Below, in pieces: positions 1-7,275 of a stretch of DNA of 64,000 bases (positions are counted from its first letter, which is position 1; every line of letters starts with the position of its first letter). Under the pieces are notes generated by a model, which had not been told where the DNA came from, did not search any database, and saw nothing but the letters and a program-made list of their open reading frames with translations. Where the stretch lies: the NCBI GenBank assembly GCA_017437755.1, contig JAFRXI010000008.1:1-64000 (forward strand). Reading direction: 5' to 3'. The DNA is from Bacteroidales bacterium. Its GTDB lineage: Bacteria > Bacteroidota > Bacteroidia > Bacteroidales > UBA932. A program made the position numbers and the translations under genes.

Positions 1-12
1 AGTTTCGCATAG

Positions 13-94
13 TGGGGAGAGCAGGATTCGAACCTACGAAGGCATCGCCAGCAGATTTACAGTCTGCCCCAGTTGGCCACTTTGGTATCTCCCC
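13..94 (-). tRNA. tRNA-Tyr (anticodon GTA)
   Basis: Class II tRNA with a long variable arm. The acceptor stem pairs GGGGAGA (94-88) with TCTCCCC (20-14), with discriminator A at 13. The anticodon loop contains GTA within CTGTAAA, and the T loop TTCGAAT is intact. No CCA is encoded. It follows tRNA-Thr on the same strand. The order Thr-Tyr matches the widely conserved tRNA-Thr-Tyr-Gly-Thr-tuf cluster, so tRNA-Gly, tRNA-Thr and tuf may lie just outside the left edge (inference). Confidence 0.95.
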
Positions 95-127
95 AAATTG
101 TTTATAGTCAGCGCCTTGGAGCGTTGG

Positions 128-201
128 AGCCGATAGAGGGATTCGAACCCACGACCCCGAGATTACAAATCACGTGCTCTGGCCAACTGAGCTATATCGG
201 C
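128..201 (-). tRNA. tRNA-Thr (anticodon TGT)
   Basis: The acceptor stem GCCGATA (201-195) pairs with TATCGGC (135-129). The D arm contains AGCTCAGTTGGC, the anticodon loop TTTGTAA gives TGT, and the T loop TTCGAAT is intact. The discriminator is T at 128. The next three bases (127-125) read CCA, so the 3' end may be encoded, although this could be chance. It has its own strong promoter upstream at 235-264 and probably shares a transcript with tRNA-Tyr. Confidence 0.95.
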
Positions 202-234
202 ATATTTCAAAGCCCAATTTCCCAAAAGGGACTG

Positions 235-264
235 CAAAGATAGGTAATAATTCTGATTCTGCAA
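235..264 (-). promoter_or_regulatory. Bacteroidetes-type promoter for the tRNA-Thr/Tyr transcript
   Basis: On the minus strand, TTG (264-262), a 19-base spacer, then TATCTTTG (242-235), an exact match to TAnnTTTG. It sits 33 bases before the 5' end of tRNA-Thr, which is right for a short precursor leader. Confidence 0.75.
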
Positions 265-322
265 ATAATTTTGAACTAATTTTGAATCAGTTTCGGTCCA
301 TGTCAACTTGCGGTATGTCAGT

Positions 323-353
323 GCTCTCCGTCCAAAAGAAATGGACGGGGAGC
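323..353 (-). terminator. Possible hairpin terminator after dxs
   Basis: An 11-base stem, GCTCTCCGTCC against GGACGGGGAGC (one G-T pair), with a 9-base loop lies 18 bases beyond the dxs stop codon. It is not followed by a clear T tract on the minus strand, so termination efficiency is uncertain. The rest of 202-371 holds the tRNA promoter and no gene. Confidence 0.45.
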
Positions 354-371
354 GCGCTGGCGGTAGTGCGG

Positions 372-2243
372 CTATGAAATTGCTTCAATCACCGCCGAGG
401 CGATGCCTTCGGGGGTGAGGCCGCAGAGGGTTCGCTGGGCGTTTTGGGCGGCGTGGGTGATGAAACGGTCGGGGATTCCCAAGCCTTTGATGACCGGGGA
501 GCCGGCAAGCGGGGCGAGGGCCTCGGAGACCGCGCCGAAGAGTCCGCCCTTGAGGGTGCCGTCCTCCACAGTCACCACAGCCTTGAACGATGCCGCCTCC
601 CGGATTATGTCCATGTCCAGCGGTTTGAGGAAGCGCATGTCCCAGACGGCCGGGGAGACTCCGGTCCTTTCCTCCACCATGGAAGCCGCCCGGAGGGCTG
701 CTCCCGCAAAGGGACCTATGGTAAGGATTGCCGCCACGGCGCCGTCGCGGAGTTTCTCTCCGCGGCCCTTTTCAAGCAGGGTGAAAGGCTGTTCCTTCCA
801 TTCCGTTCCCTCGCCGCATCCGCGCGGGTACCTTATAATATATGGTCCCCCCTCATGGCTTATGGCGGAATACATCAAGTTCCTGAGTTCCAGTTCGTCC
901 CGGGGTGCGGTGACCACTGCGTTGGGAATGCTCCGGTATGCTGCCATGTCAAAGCAGCCGTTGTGTGTGGCACCGTCTTCACCCACCAGTCCGGCCCTGT
1001 CGAAACACAGCACTACGGGCAGGTTCTGCAGGGCTACGTCGTGTATGATCTGGTCGTAGGCCCTCTGCGAGAAAGATGAATAGATGTTGCAGAAAGGCTT
1101 CAGGCCCCCGGCGGCGAGCCCGGCGGAGAACGTGACTGCGTGTTCCTCCTCGATTCCCACGTCAAAGAACCTTTCCGGCATGGCTTTCTCCAGGGCGGTC
1201 ATCCCGCATCCGGAAGCCATGGCCGGGGTGATGCCCACGACCCTGGAATCCTTCCTGGCTAGTTCCACCAGGGTCTGCCCGAAGACGTCCTGGTAGCGGT
1301 CGGCCTTGTGGGCGGAGGTTATCCTTTCGCCGGTTGCAGGGTCGAATCTTCCCGGGGCGTGCCACACGGTAGGATTCTCCTCGGCAGGGGCGTAGCCCTT
1401 GCCTTTCTTGGTGAGGCAGTGGAGGATGCGCGGTCCCTTGAGGTCCCTCAGTTTCCGAAGGATGTCGGTCACCTGGCCGATATCGTTTCCGTCGATGGGA
1501 CCGAAATACCTGAATCCCAGGGCCTCGAACAGGGCGCCTCCGGAGCTCCTCACCAGATTGGACTTGCTGTCCTTCACCTTTTTCTGGACCCAGTCGCGAA
1601 GCCGTCCCTCGCCAAGGGTATCCCAAACCCTGCGCTTGAGGGAGTTGTAACGTGGGTCGGTGGTTATCTTCAGCAGGTAGTTGTGGACTGCGCCGGTATT
1701 GTCGTCGATGGATATGTTGTTGTCGTTGAGGATCACCAGGATGTCGGCCTTGCTGGAGCCGGCGTTGTTCAGCCCTTCCCAGGCGAGTCCGCCGGTTAGT
1801 GCCCCGTCGCCGATCACCGCCACCACCTTCTCGCCTGTCCCCTTCATCCTCGCGGCCTCGGCAAGCCCGAGCGCCGCCGATACCGAAGTGGAGGAGTGGC
1901 CGGTCCCGAAGGAGTCGTATTCGCTCTCGGACATTTTGGGGAAACCGCTTATCCCGCCCTCGGTCCTGATGCCGCGGAAGGCCTCGCGGCGGCCGGTGAG
2001 TATCTTGTGGGCGTAGGCCTGGTGCCCCACGTCAAATACAAGTTTGTCCTTGGGGGTATCGTACACCCGGTGCAGCCCCACGATGAGTTCCACGCTTCCC
2101 AGGCTCGATCCTATGTGTCCCGGATTCCTGGAGCAGCACTCCACCATGTAGGAGCGTACTTCCGAGCAGAGTTCGCCAAGCGCCTCTTCCGGCAGTGCCC
2201 TCACGTCATCGGGGGAGTTTATGTTGTCAAGATATTTGTACAT
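372..2243 (-). CDS. dxs: 1-deoxy-D-xylulose-5-phosphate synthase
   Basis: Cytoplasmic thiamine-diphosphate enzyme that condenses pyruvate with glyceraldehyde 3-phosphate to form DXP, the entry step of the MEP isoprenoid pathway and a precursor for thiamine and pyridoxal. It is 623 residues, normal for the family. Visible signatures are DVGHQAYAHK (about 71-80), the TPP motif GDGALTGG at 145 with its downstream Asn (NDNN, about 173), the transketolase-type Glu region DVGIEEEHA, and CFDRAGLVGEDGATH. The open frame extends upstream to 2366, but that would run into the divergent MFS gene and the extra residues are not Dxs-like. ATG at 2243 (MYKYL...) is therefore chosen. A TATTTTTG box lies 9 bases upstream. 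Confident call. Confidence 0.97.
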   Translation of the reverse strand: MYKYLDNINSPDDVRALPEEALGELCSEVRSYMVECCSRNPGHIGSSLGSVELIVGLHRVYDTPKDKLVFDVGHQAYAHKILTGRREAFRGIRTEGGISGFPKMSESEYDSFGTGHSSTSVSAALGLAEAARMKGTGEKVVAVIGDGALTGGLAWEGLNNAGSSKADILVILNDNNISIDDNTGAVHNYLLKITTDPRYNSLKRRVWDTLGEGRLRDWVQKKVKDSKSNLVRSSGGALFEALGFRYFGPIDGNDIGQVTDILRKLRDLKGPRILHCLTKKGKGYAPAEENPTVWHAPGRFDPATGERITSAHKADRYQDVFGQTLVELARKDSRVVGITPAMASGCGMTALEKAMPERFFDVGIEEEHAVTFSAGLAAGGLKPFCNIYSSFSQRAYDQIIHDVALQNLPVVLCFDRAGLVGEDGATHNGCFDMAAYRSIPNAVVTAPRDELELRNLMYSAISHEGGPYIIRYPRGCGEGTEWKEQPFTLLEKGRGEKLRDGAVAAILTIGPFAGAALRAASMVEERTGVSPAVWDMRFLKPLDMDIIREAASFKAVVTVEDGTLKGGLFGAVSEALAPLAGSPVIKGLGIPDRFITHAAQNAQRTLCGLTPEGIASAVIEAIS

Positions 2244-2252
2244 GTCAAAAAA

Positions 2253-2260
2253 CAAAAATA
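2253..2260 (-). promoter_or_regulatory. Candidate -7 box for dxs
   Basis: TATTTTTG on the minus strand matches TAnnTTTG and ends 9 bases before the dxs ATG. No good TTG is found 19 bases upstream, so this is weaker than the other promoters listed. It implies a very short leader. Confidence 0.4.
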
Positions 2261-2273
2261 CGAATAAAATTAG

Positions 2274-2281
2274 TATCTTCG
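2274..2281 (+). promoter_or_regulatory. Candidate -7 box for the MFS pair
   Basis: TATCTTCG differs from TAnnTTTG at one base and lies 27 bases before the ATG at 2309. There is no obvious -33 TTG. The 65-base divergent gap between dxs and the transporters would have to hold both promoters. Confidence 0.3.
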
Positions 2282-2308
2282 CCCGATGTGTAAAAAATAA
2301 ACCAAGAT

Positions 2309-3736
2309 ATGGCAGAGAAAATTTACCGCCTGATGAATGACAATCCGGCCCTGCGCTGGACCGCACTCATCCTGATTGCCCTGATGATGTTCTTCGGGTA
2401 CATGTTCGTGGACGTGATGTCGCCGCTGCAGGCCCTTGTGGAGCAGCAGAGGGGCTGGACCCCCGGAGTGTTCGGGACTTACGCCAGCGCCGAGTACATA
2501 CTCAACGTCTGCGGCTTCCTGATCCTCGCCGGAATCATACTGGACAAGATGGGAGTCCGATTCACCGGAATCCTTTCCGCGTCGATGATGTTCGTTGGGG
2601 CGGCGATCAAGTATATCGGAATCAGTGACTGGTTCCAGGCAACCGCATTCTGCAACTGGCTCGGATCGTGGTGGACGGCGATGCCGGGCAGCGCAAAGAT
2701 GGCCGCCCTTGGCTTCATGATATTCGGCTGCGGCTGCGAGATGGCCGGCACCACGGTGTCCAAGGCGATAGCCAAGTGGTTCAAGGGCAAGGAGATGGCC
2801 ATGGCAATGGGAATCGAGATGGCAATAGCCCGTGTGGGCGTTTTCGCAATCTTCTCCATCAGCCCGTTCATCGCCAGCAAGCTGGGCGGCGTGGCCGCTC
2901 CGGTTGGCTTCTGCACGGTGCTGCTGCTCATCGGCCTCATCAACTTCATAGTTTTCTCCGTCATGGACGCCAAGTTCGACAAGCAGCTGGTGGCGGCAGG
3001 GGAGAAGCAGGAGGATTCCTCCGAGGATGAATTCAAGGTATCGGACCTCGGCGAGATATTCTCGTCGCTCAGTTTCTGGGTGGTCGCCCTGCTTTGCGTC
3101 CTTTACTACAGCGCCATCTTCCCGTTCCAGAGATACGGGGCCAACATGCTCCAGTGCAACCTCGACGGAATAGCCCCCGAGACCGCGGCCAACATATTCC
3201 GCTGGTTCCCCATCGGGGCCGCGGTCCTCACCCCGTTCCTCGGCCGCTTCCTGGACAAGAAAGGAAAAGGTGCCACTATGCTCATCTGGGGAGCCGTGCT
3301 CCTTATAGTCTGCCACCTGGTGTTCGCCTTCGTCCTGCCTGCAACCCATTCACGTGTACTTGCTTACGCTACTATCGTGATACTCGGCGTCAGTTTCTCG
3401 CTGGTGCCAGCTGCGCTCTGGCCCTCGGTGCCCAAGATCATCCCCGAGAAGATCCTCGGCAGCGCCTACTGCCTGATTTTCTGGGTGCAGAACATCGGCC
3501 TCTGCTTCGTCCCGCTCCTCATCGGCAAGGTCCTCGAGAGCGCCAACGCCGCCAATCCTGCGGTGATCGCAGCCAAGGAGGCAGGTGCGGAGTTCATCCC
3601 GTACAACTACACCGTTCCCCTGGTGATCTTCGCCTGCTTCGGGGTGGCGGCGCTTCTGATAGCACTCTATCTCAAGGTCCTCAACGGCAAGCGTAAGCTG
3701 GGCCTCGAGGATCCCAACATCAAACCTGCAGAATAA
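2309..3736 (+). CDS. MFS transporter (MFSD1-like), first of a tandem pair
   Basis: A 475-residue polytopic inner-membrane protein with about 12 hydrophobic segments. The MFS motif A-like loop is GIILDKMGVRFTG after the second segment, with a repeat-like GRFLDKKGKG in the second half. An acidic cytoplasmic loop (EKQEDSSEDEF) separates the two six-helix halves. The stretch LWPSVPKIIPEKILGSAY, followed by WVQNIGL, resembles the signature region of the MFSD1 family, whose animal member carries dipeptides; this is recalled, so the substrate is inference. Its stop overlaps the start of the next gene (TAATG), indicating translational coupling with a paralogue, and both may act as separate carriers or as a pair. 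The symporter or uniporter mode cannot be read from sequence. Confidence 0.85.
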   Translation: MAEKIYRLMNDNPALRWTALILIALMMFFGYMFVDVMSPLQALVEQQRGWTPGVFGTYASAEYILNVCGFLILAGIILDKMGVRFTGILSASMMFVGAAIKYIGISDWFQATAFCNWLGSWWTAMPGSAKMAALGFMIFGCGCEMAGTTVSKAIAKWFKGKEMAMAMGIEMAIARVGVFAIFSISPFIASKLGGVAAPVGFCTVLLLIGLINFIVFSVMDAKFDKQLVAAGEKQEDSSEDEFKVSDLGEIFSSLSFWVVALLCVLYYSAIFPFQRYGANMLQCNLDGIAPETAANIFRWFPIGAAVLTPFLGRFLDKKGKGATMLIWGAVLLIVCHLVFAFVLPATHSRVLAYATIVILGVSFSLVPAALWPSVPKIIPEKILGSAYCLIFWVQNIGLCFVPLLIGKVLESANAANPAVIAAKEAGAEFIPYNYTVPLVIFACFGVAALLIALYLKVLNGKRKLGLEDPNIKPAE

Positions 3737-5091
3737 TGTCTTCCGGCAGCAAAAGCAAGGCGTGGCTCGCATGGGCTGCGCTTGCATGTCTTGTGGTCCC
3801 GATGTTCGGGTCCTACTTCTTTGACGATATGTTCTCCACCGTGTCGGGTATCTTCCAGGACCCGTCACGGCTTCAACTGGGCTGGGATTCGGCCGCCTAC
3901 GGCTTCTATGCCGGGGGATACTCCACACTCTGCGTATTCGGAGGCCTGGTTGTCTGCGGAATCCTCCTGGACAAGTGGGGAGTGAGGGTGACGGGGTCGT
4001 TATTCGTGGCCATGATGACGCTGGGGGCTGCATTGGTGTACTATGCGCTCCGTTCCGGCCTGCCAGCCCCGAGTTCCCTTACAATCGCATATGTCGGGTG
4101 CATGTTCTTCGGCCTCGGCAGCGAGATTGCCGGGACGGCGGTCAACCGGTCCATTGCCAAGTGGTTCAAAGGAGGGAACATGGCCCTTGCGATGGGAATC
4201 CAGCTCTCCGTGGCCAGGCTCGGAAGCGTCGCAGCCATGGTGGTCGCCCCGATGCTGATAAAGGAGAAGGAGGGGATATATACCCTCGGGGAAACCGCCC
4301 GTCCCGCCTTCGTGGGCCTGATGCTGCTGCTGCTGGGATCGGTCATGTGGGGACTTTTCGTGGCGCTTGACGCCGGGAATGACACAATGGCTGCCGGGGA
4401 TGACAAAGGCTCTTCCGAAGATGAGTTCCGCCTTTCCGACGTATGGAAGGTCCTCACAAACAAGAATTTCATACTGCTCAGCCTGCTCTGCGTCTTTTTC
4501 TACAGCAGCATAATAGCGTTCAAGAAATTCGGCGGGGCGATTCTGGTTCCCCGCTTTGGGATCAGTACCCAGACCGCCGGATGGATGGTAGCGGCCCTGC
4601 CGTTCTCCACTGTGGTATTCGCTCCGCTCTTCGGCCTTCTGGTGGACCGTACGGGAAACGGAACACGTTGGATGATAATTGGTTCCATACTGGCAGTGGC
4701 GGCTCACCTGTTGCTGGCATTCGCCCCGCAGGGAGTCCCGTTCTGGGGATACCTGGCCATGGCCCTGCTGGGCTTCGGCTATTCGCTTGTCCCGGCAGCG
4801 CTCTGGCCGTCGGTTCCCAAGATAGTGCCGGAAAAGGTGCTCGGGACCACATTCGCCCTGGTCTACTGGGTCCAGAACCTGGGACTGATGCTTTTCAAGA
4901 TGGTTGCCGGACTGATCTTCTCGGCGGCAACGGGAGAAGGCGCCGGTCTCGGTGAGAGACTGTCCGGCGCCTTCAACGTGGAACTTATGTTCATCGGCCT
5001 TGCGGCCCTTTCAATCCTGACGGCCTTCGCTTTCCGAAGGAGTTCCGCAAGGAACCCGGGCCTCGGCCTTGACGCTCCGGCCCGGCAGTAA
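3736..5091 (+). CDS. MFS transporter (MFSD1-like), second of a tandem pair
   Basis: A 451-residue paralogue of the preceding protein with the same layout. Motif A is GILLDKWGVRVTG, the central acidic loop contains SSEDEFRLSDV, and the late signature is ALWPSVPKIVPEKVLGT with WVQNLGL. The ATG shares its A with the TAA stop of the first transporter, so the two are translated together. Its stop codon (TAA, 5089-5091) lies one base from the stop of the convergent lipoprotein gene at 5093, leaving no room for an intergenic terminator. The solute is unknown. Peptides or organic anions are possible by family analogy only. Confidence 0.85.
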   Translation: MSSGSKSKAWLAWAALACLVVPMFGSYFFDDMFSTVSGIFQDPSRLQLGWDSAAYGFYAGGYSTLCVFGGLVVCGILLDKWGVRVTGSLFVAMMTLGAALVYYALRSGLPAPSSLTIAYVGCMFFGLGSEIAGTAVNRSIAKWFKGGNMALAMGIQLSVARLGSVAAMVVAPMLIKEKEGIYTLGETARPAFVGLMLLLLGSVMWGLFVALDAGNDTMAAGDDKGSSEDEFRLSDVWKVLTNKNFILLSLLCVFFYSSIIAFKKFGGAILVPRFGISTQTAGWMVAALPFSTVVFAPLFGLLVDRTGNGTRWMIIGSILAVAAHLLLAFAPQGVPFWGYLAMALLGFGYSLVPAALWPSVPKIVPEKVLGTTFALVYWVQNLGLMLFKMVAGLIFSAATGEGAGLGERLSGAFNVELMFIGLAALSILTAFAFRRSSARNPGLGLDAPARQ

Positions 5092-5092
5092 C

Positions 5093-7117
5093 TTATTCTT
5101 CAACTACCAGTCTGCGGCAGCGCAGGTTGTGACCCTGCGAGCTGAAAGGCTGGACGTCAAATGTATAGTTGTAGTTCCCGGCCGTACTTGCGGTAGCGCC
5201 GGAACCGTTGATCAGGCACCTGCGGAACAGGTTGTCCATATTGTACCTGCTGTCCACGAAGTAAGCCCAGTAAACGACCCTTGAGCCTACCAGGGAGTAC
5301 TTCCCGGATCCCAGATATCCCGCCGCGGGGTTCCAGAGCAGGTTCTCGCTTGCGTCTGTGTAGTATATACCGGCAAAGCTCACGTCGCCAAGAGCCTTGT
5401 ATCCCCACGTTGTCCTTGCCGACTGGTATATGTGCGTTGCAGTAGGCATCACATAACCCTGGGGGCAGGGATCGTAGTCGTTCTCCTTTTCGGTTGCCGA
5501 GTTGCTGGTCTTCCAGATATCCTGCAGTTCACCTGTAACCCCGCCTTTCAGTTTTACGGTTGTCCAGATGGTCTCATTCCCTGTTGTTATGGTTTTCCCG
5601 CTTGGATCCGTGAAAGTATACGTGACACTCGTCCCCTTATGGTACTGGTAATTGGGGAATTGTTCCTGCTCGGCAAGGGTGGCCTTGGCTCCGGCGGAGG
5701 TGACCATCCTGTGGCAGTAGTTTGAGAAACCGTACTGCAGCGCTATCCTGTGGGAAGTGAAAGCGGCGGTAGTGTTCTCGAACTTGGCCATCCTGGGATA
5801 GGGGATATGATTGCCGTACTGGTAATAGGTACCGGTGGATTCAAGCAGCTGCCCGGCGGTCATGTTCTGGATGTCCTCAATGGTCTGGGGAGCCCATGTG
5901 GAACCCACGTTGCGGTCCATAAGCGGCTGAGGCTGGTCGGTCTCGTCAATCAATATGTCATTGGGCTGGTCGGTAACCCAGATATGGAAATTCCACAGCA
6001 GGGTGGTCGCGGCGCCCTGGAGGTTCTGGTCGATGGCGATCAGTGCATTGCCTTCCTCGTTTTTACCTCCGTACAGGAAGGTCACAAGGTTGGTATTCTT
6101 GTCGAAGGTGATGTTGTTGACGAGAGTCTTTGACTCGCTCCATACCAGGTTGGCGGTCTTTGCGAGGTCAAAGGTGTCTCCAAGGATCTTCTGAGCGTGG
6201 AAACTGTAGGCCTGAGGCTCGTCGGAGGCAATCACCATGTAGCAGTTGGACCTTCCTCCCTTGTCCAGCGCAACGGGATCCCGAGGGAACAGTGAATCCA
6301 CATTGATGTCCTTGAGGGTCTTGACCTTGCCCCTTTCCACCACTATGTCGTTCTTTGAAATGACTGCGGCAGCCGTGCCGTCAGTGAACTCCAGGATGAG
6401 TTCGCTGTCCTTGTAGGTTGCCGGGGGAACGGCCACGATTATGCCCTTGGAGGTGCGCCCGAGCGGGATTTCCTGTCCCTGGACATTTGTGTAGGCAAAC
6501 TGGCCGGTACCGCTGCTCACCGTGCTCATTACCGGATAGGTAATGACGGGTGTGGAGGCGTTAACGTCTATGGAGGCCTTTCCGGTGAGGGCTATGGAGT
6601 TGATGGTGTTGCTCTTGAACGAGAGTTTCGAGAGCGTCTTGGCCCCGGTCAGCTGGAAGCGGATGAAGCCGCAGAGGTGGGTGAACTTGAGGATGTCGCC
6701 TTCCAGTTTGCCGAACATCGGGGCCGCCCCGTCGCCGATAGCCTGGCCGTCGGCCGAAAGCACCTGGTTGGTGGGCCTTGTCCAGGTTGCGGTATTCCCG
6801 CTGACGGTGAGTGCGGCTGACGGATAGATCACCCACTGGGTGTTCTCGGGAACCTCGAAAGTGGCGATTCCGCCTTCAAGGGAGGTCATTGCACAATTTG
6901 TGGTAGCGGCAGAGCCGTCCCAGGCAACCAGCTTGTCGTTCTCGTTCCACTTGAACTCGGTCTGGCCTTCGGAAAGGTTCACCCTGGAAAGGGGATCCTC
7001 CTCAGAGAGGACAGCCTTTACCGTTTTCATCTTGACGGGTGCAGGTGATTCGTTCTCGGTCACCTGGCAAGCGGCAATAGCCGCGAGTGCGATTGTTGTC
7101 AGTATTATCTTTTTCAT
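5093..7117 (-). CDS. Fimbrillin-like / FISUMP-like exported lipoprotein
   Basis: A 674-residue lipoprotein with signal MKKIILTTIALAAIAAC and lipidated Cys17. Residues about 25-270 look like a fimbrillin-type beta-sandwich region (FKWNENDKLVAWDG, then FTHLCGFIRFQLTGAKTLSK). The second half, from LLWNFHIWV through MDRNVGSTWAPQT and GTYYQYGNHIPYPR, to DYDPCPQGYVMPTATH, is the pattern of FISUMP-type domains found in Bacteroidetes surface proteins. It is the last gene of the SusCD/EEP operon, 12 bases after the 47-residue gene. The role is probably surface adhesion or ligand capture for the locus (inference). No enzymatic motif is seen. Confidence 0.75.
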   Translation of the reverse strand: MKKIILTTIALAAIAACQVTENESPAPVKMKTVKAVLSEEDPLSRVNLSEGQTEFKWNENDKLVAWDGSAATTNCAMTSLEGGIATFEVPENTQWVIYPSAALTVSGNTATWTRPTNQVLSADGQAIGDGAAPMFGKLEGDILKFTHLCGFIRFQLTGAKTLSKLSFKSNTINSIALTGKASIDVNASTPVITYPVMSTVSSGTGQFAYTNVQGQEIPLGRTSKGIIVAVPPATYKDSELILEFTDGTAAAVISKNDIVVERGKVKTLKDINVDSLFPRDPVALDKGGRSNCYMVIASDEPQAYSFHAQKILGDTFDLAKTANLVWSESKTLVNNITFDKNTNLVTFLYGGKNEEGNALIAIDQNLQGAATTLLWNFHIWVTDQPNDILIDETDQPQPLMDRNVGSTWAPQTIEDIQNMTAGQLLESTGTYYQYGNHIPYPRMAKFENTTAAFTSHRIALQYGFSNYCHRMVTSAGAKATLAEQEQFPNYQYHKGTSVTYTFTDPSGKTITTGNETIWTTVKLKGGVTGELQDIWKTSNSATEKENDYDPCPQGYVMPTATHIYQSARTTWGYKALGDVSFAGIYYTDASENLLWNPAAGYLGSGKYSLVGSRVVYWAYFVDSRYNMDNLFRRCLINGSGATASTAGNYNYTFDVQPFSSQGHNLRCRRLVVEE

Positions 7118-7129
7118 GCCTTGTCCTCC

Positions 7130-7273
7130 TTAGAATTCTTTTTCTTCCCCGTCGTCATAGACAATGGGCTCAAGCTGGCTGAAGCAGAAGGAGGCATCCA
7201 GCATAAGATCCCTGACAACAAGGGAAGGGGCCTCATACCCCTTCCCTTTGTAAAGTGTTGATTTTCTGTTCAT
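7130..7273 (-). CDS. 47-residue small protein with a Y-x-A-P motif (overlooked small gene)
   Basis: ATG at 7273 to TAA at 7130 gives 47 residues. The start is 2 bases after the stop of the 817-residue lipoprotein gene, and the stop is 12 bases before the start of the FISUMP-like gene, so it fills the only wide gap of the operon's distal part. It begins MNRKSTLYKGKGYEAPSL and ends in LEPIVYDDGEEKEF: a basic start, a YEAP motif, a short hydrophobic middle (VVRDLMLDASFCF) and a very acidic tail. There is no signal peptide or membrane helix. From memory, Bacteroidales genomes contain small proteins of this style (basic start, YxxP/YEAP, acidic end) beside fimbrillin-type genes, but their function is unknown to me. 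Confidence 0.65.
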   Translation of the reverse strand: MNRKSTLYKGKGYEAPSLVVRDLMLDASFCFSQLEPIVYDDGEEKEF

Positions 7274-7275
7274 TA

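Noticed and set aside
2244-2366. Longer start of dxs
   Set aside because: It would add 41 residues unlike Dxs and overlap the divergent transporter gene and its promoter region.
7222-7246. Hairpin taken at first as a terminator between the 817-residue and 674-residue lipoprotein genes
   Set aside because: It lies within a 47-codon reading frame with operon-like spacing and has no T tract after it on the minus strand.
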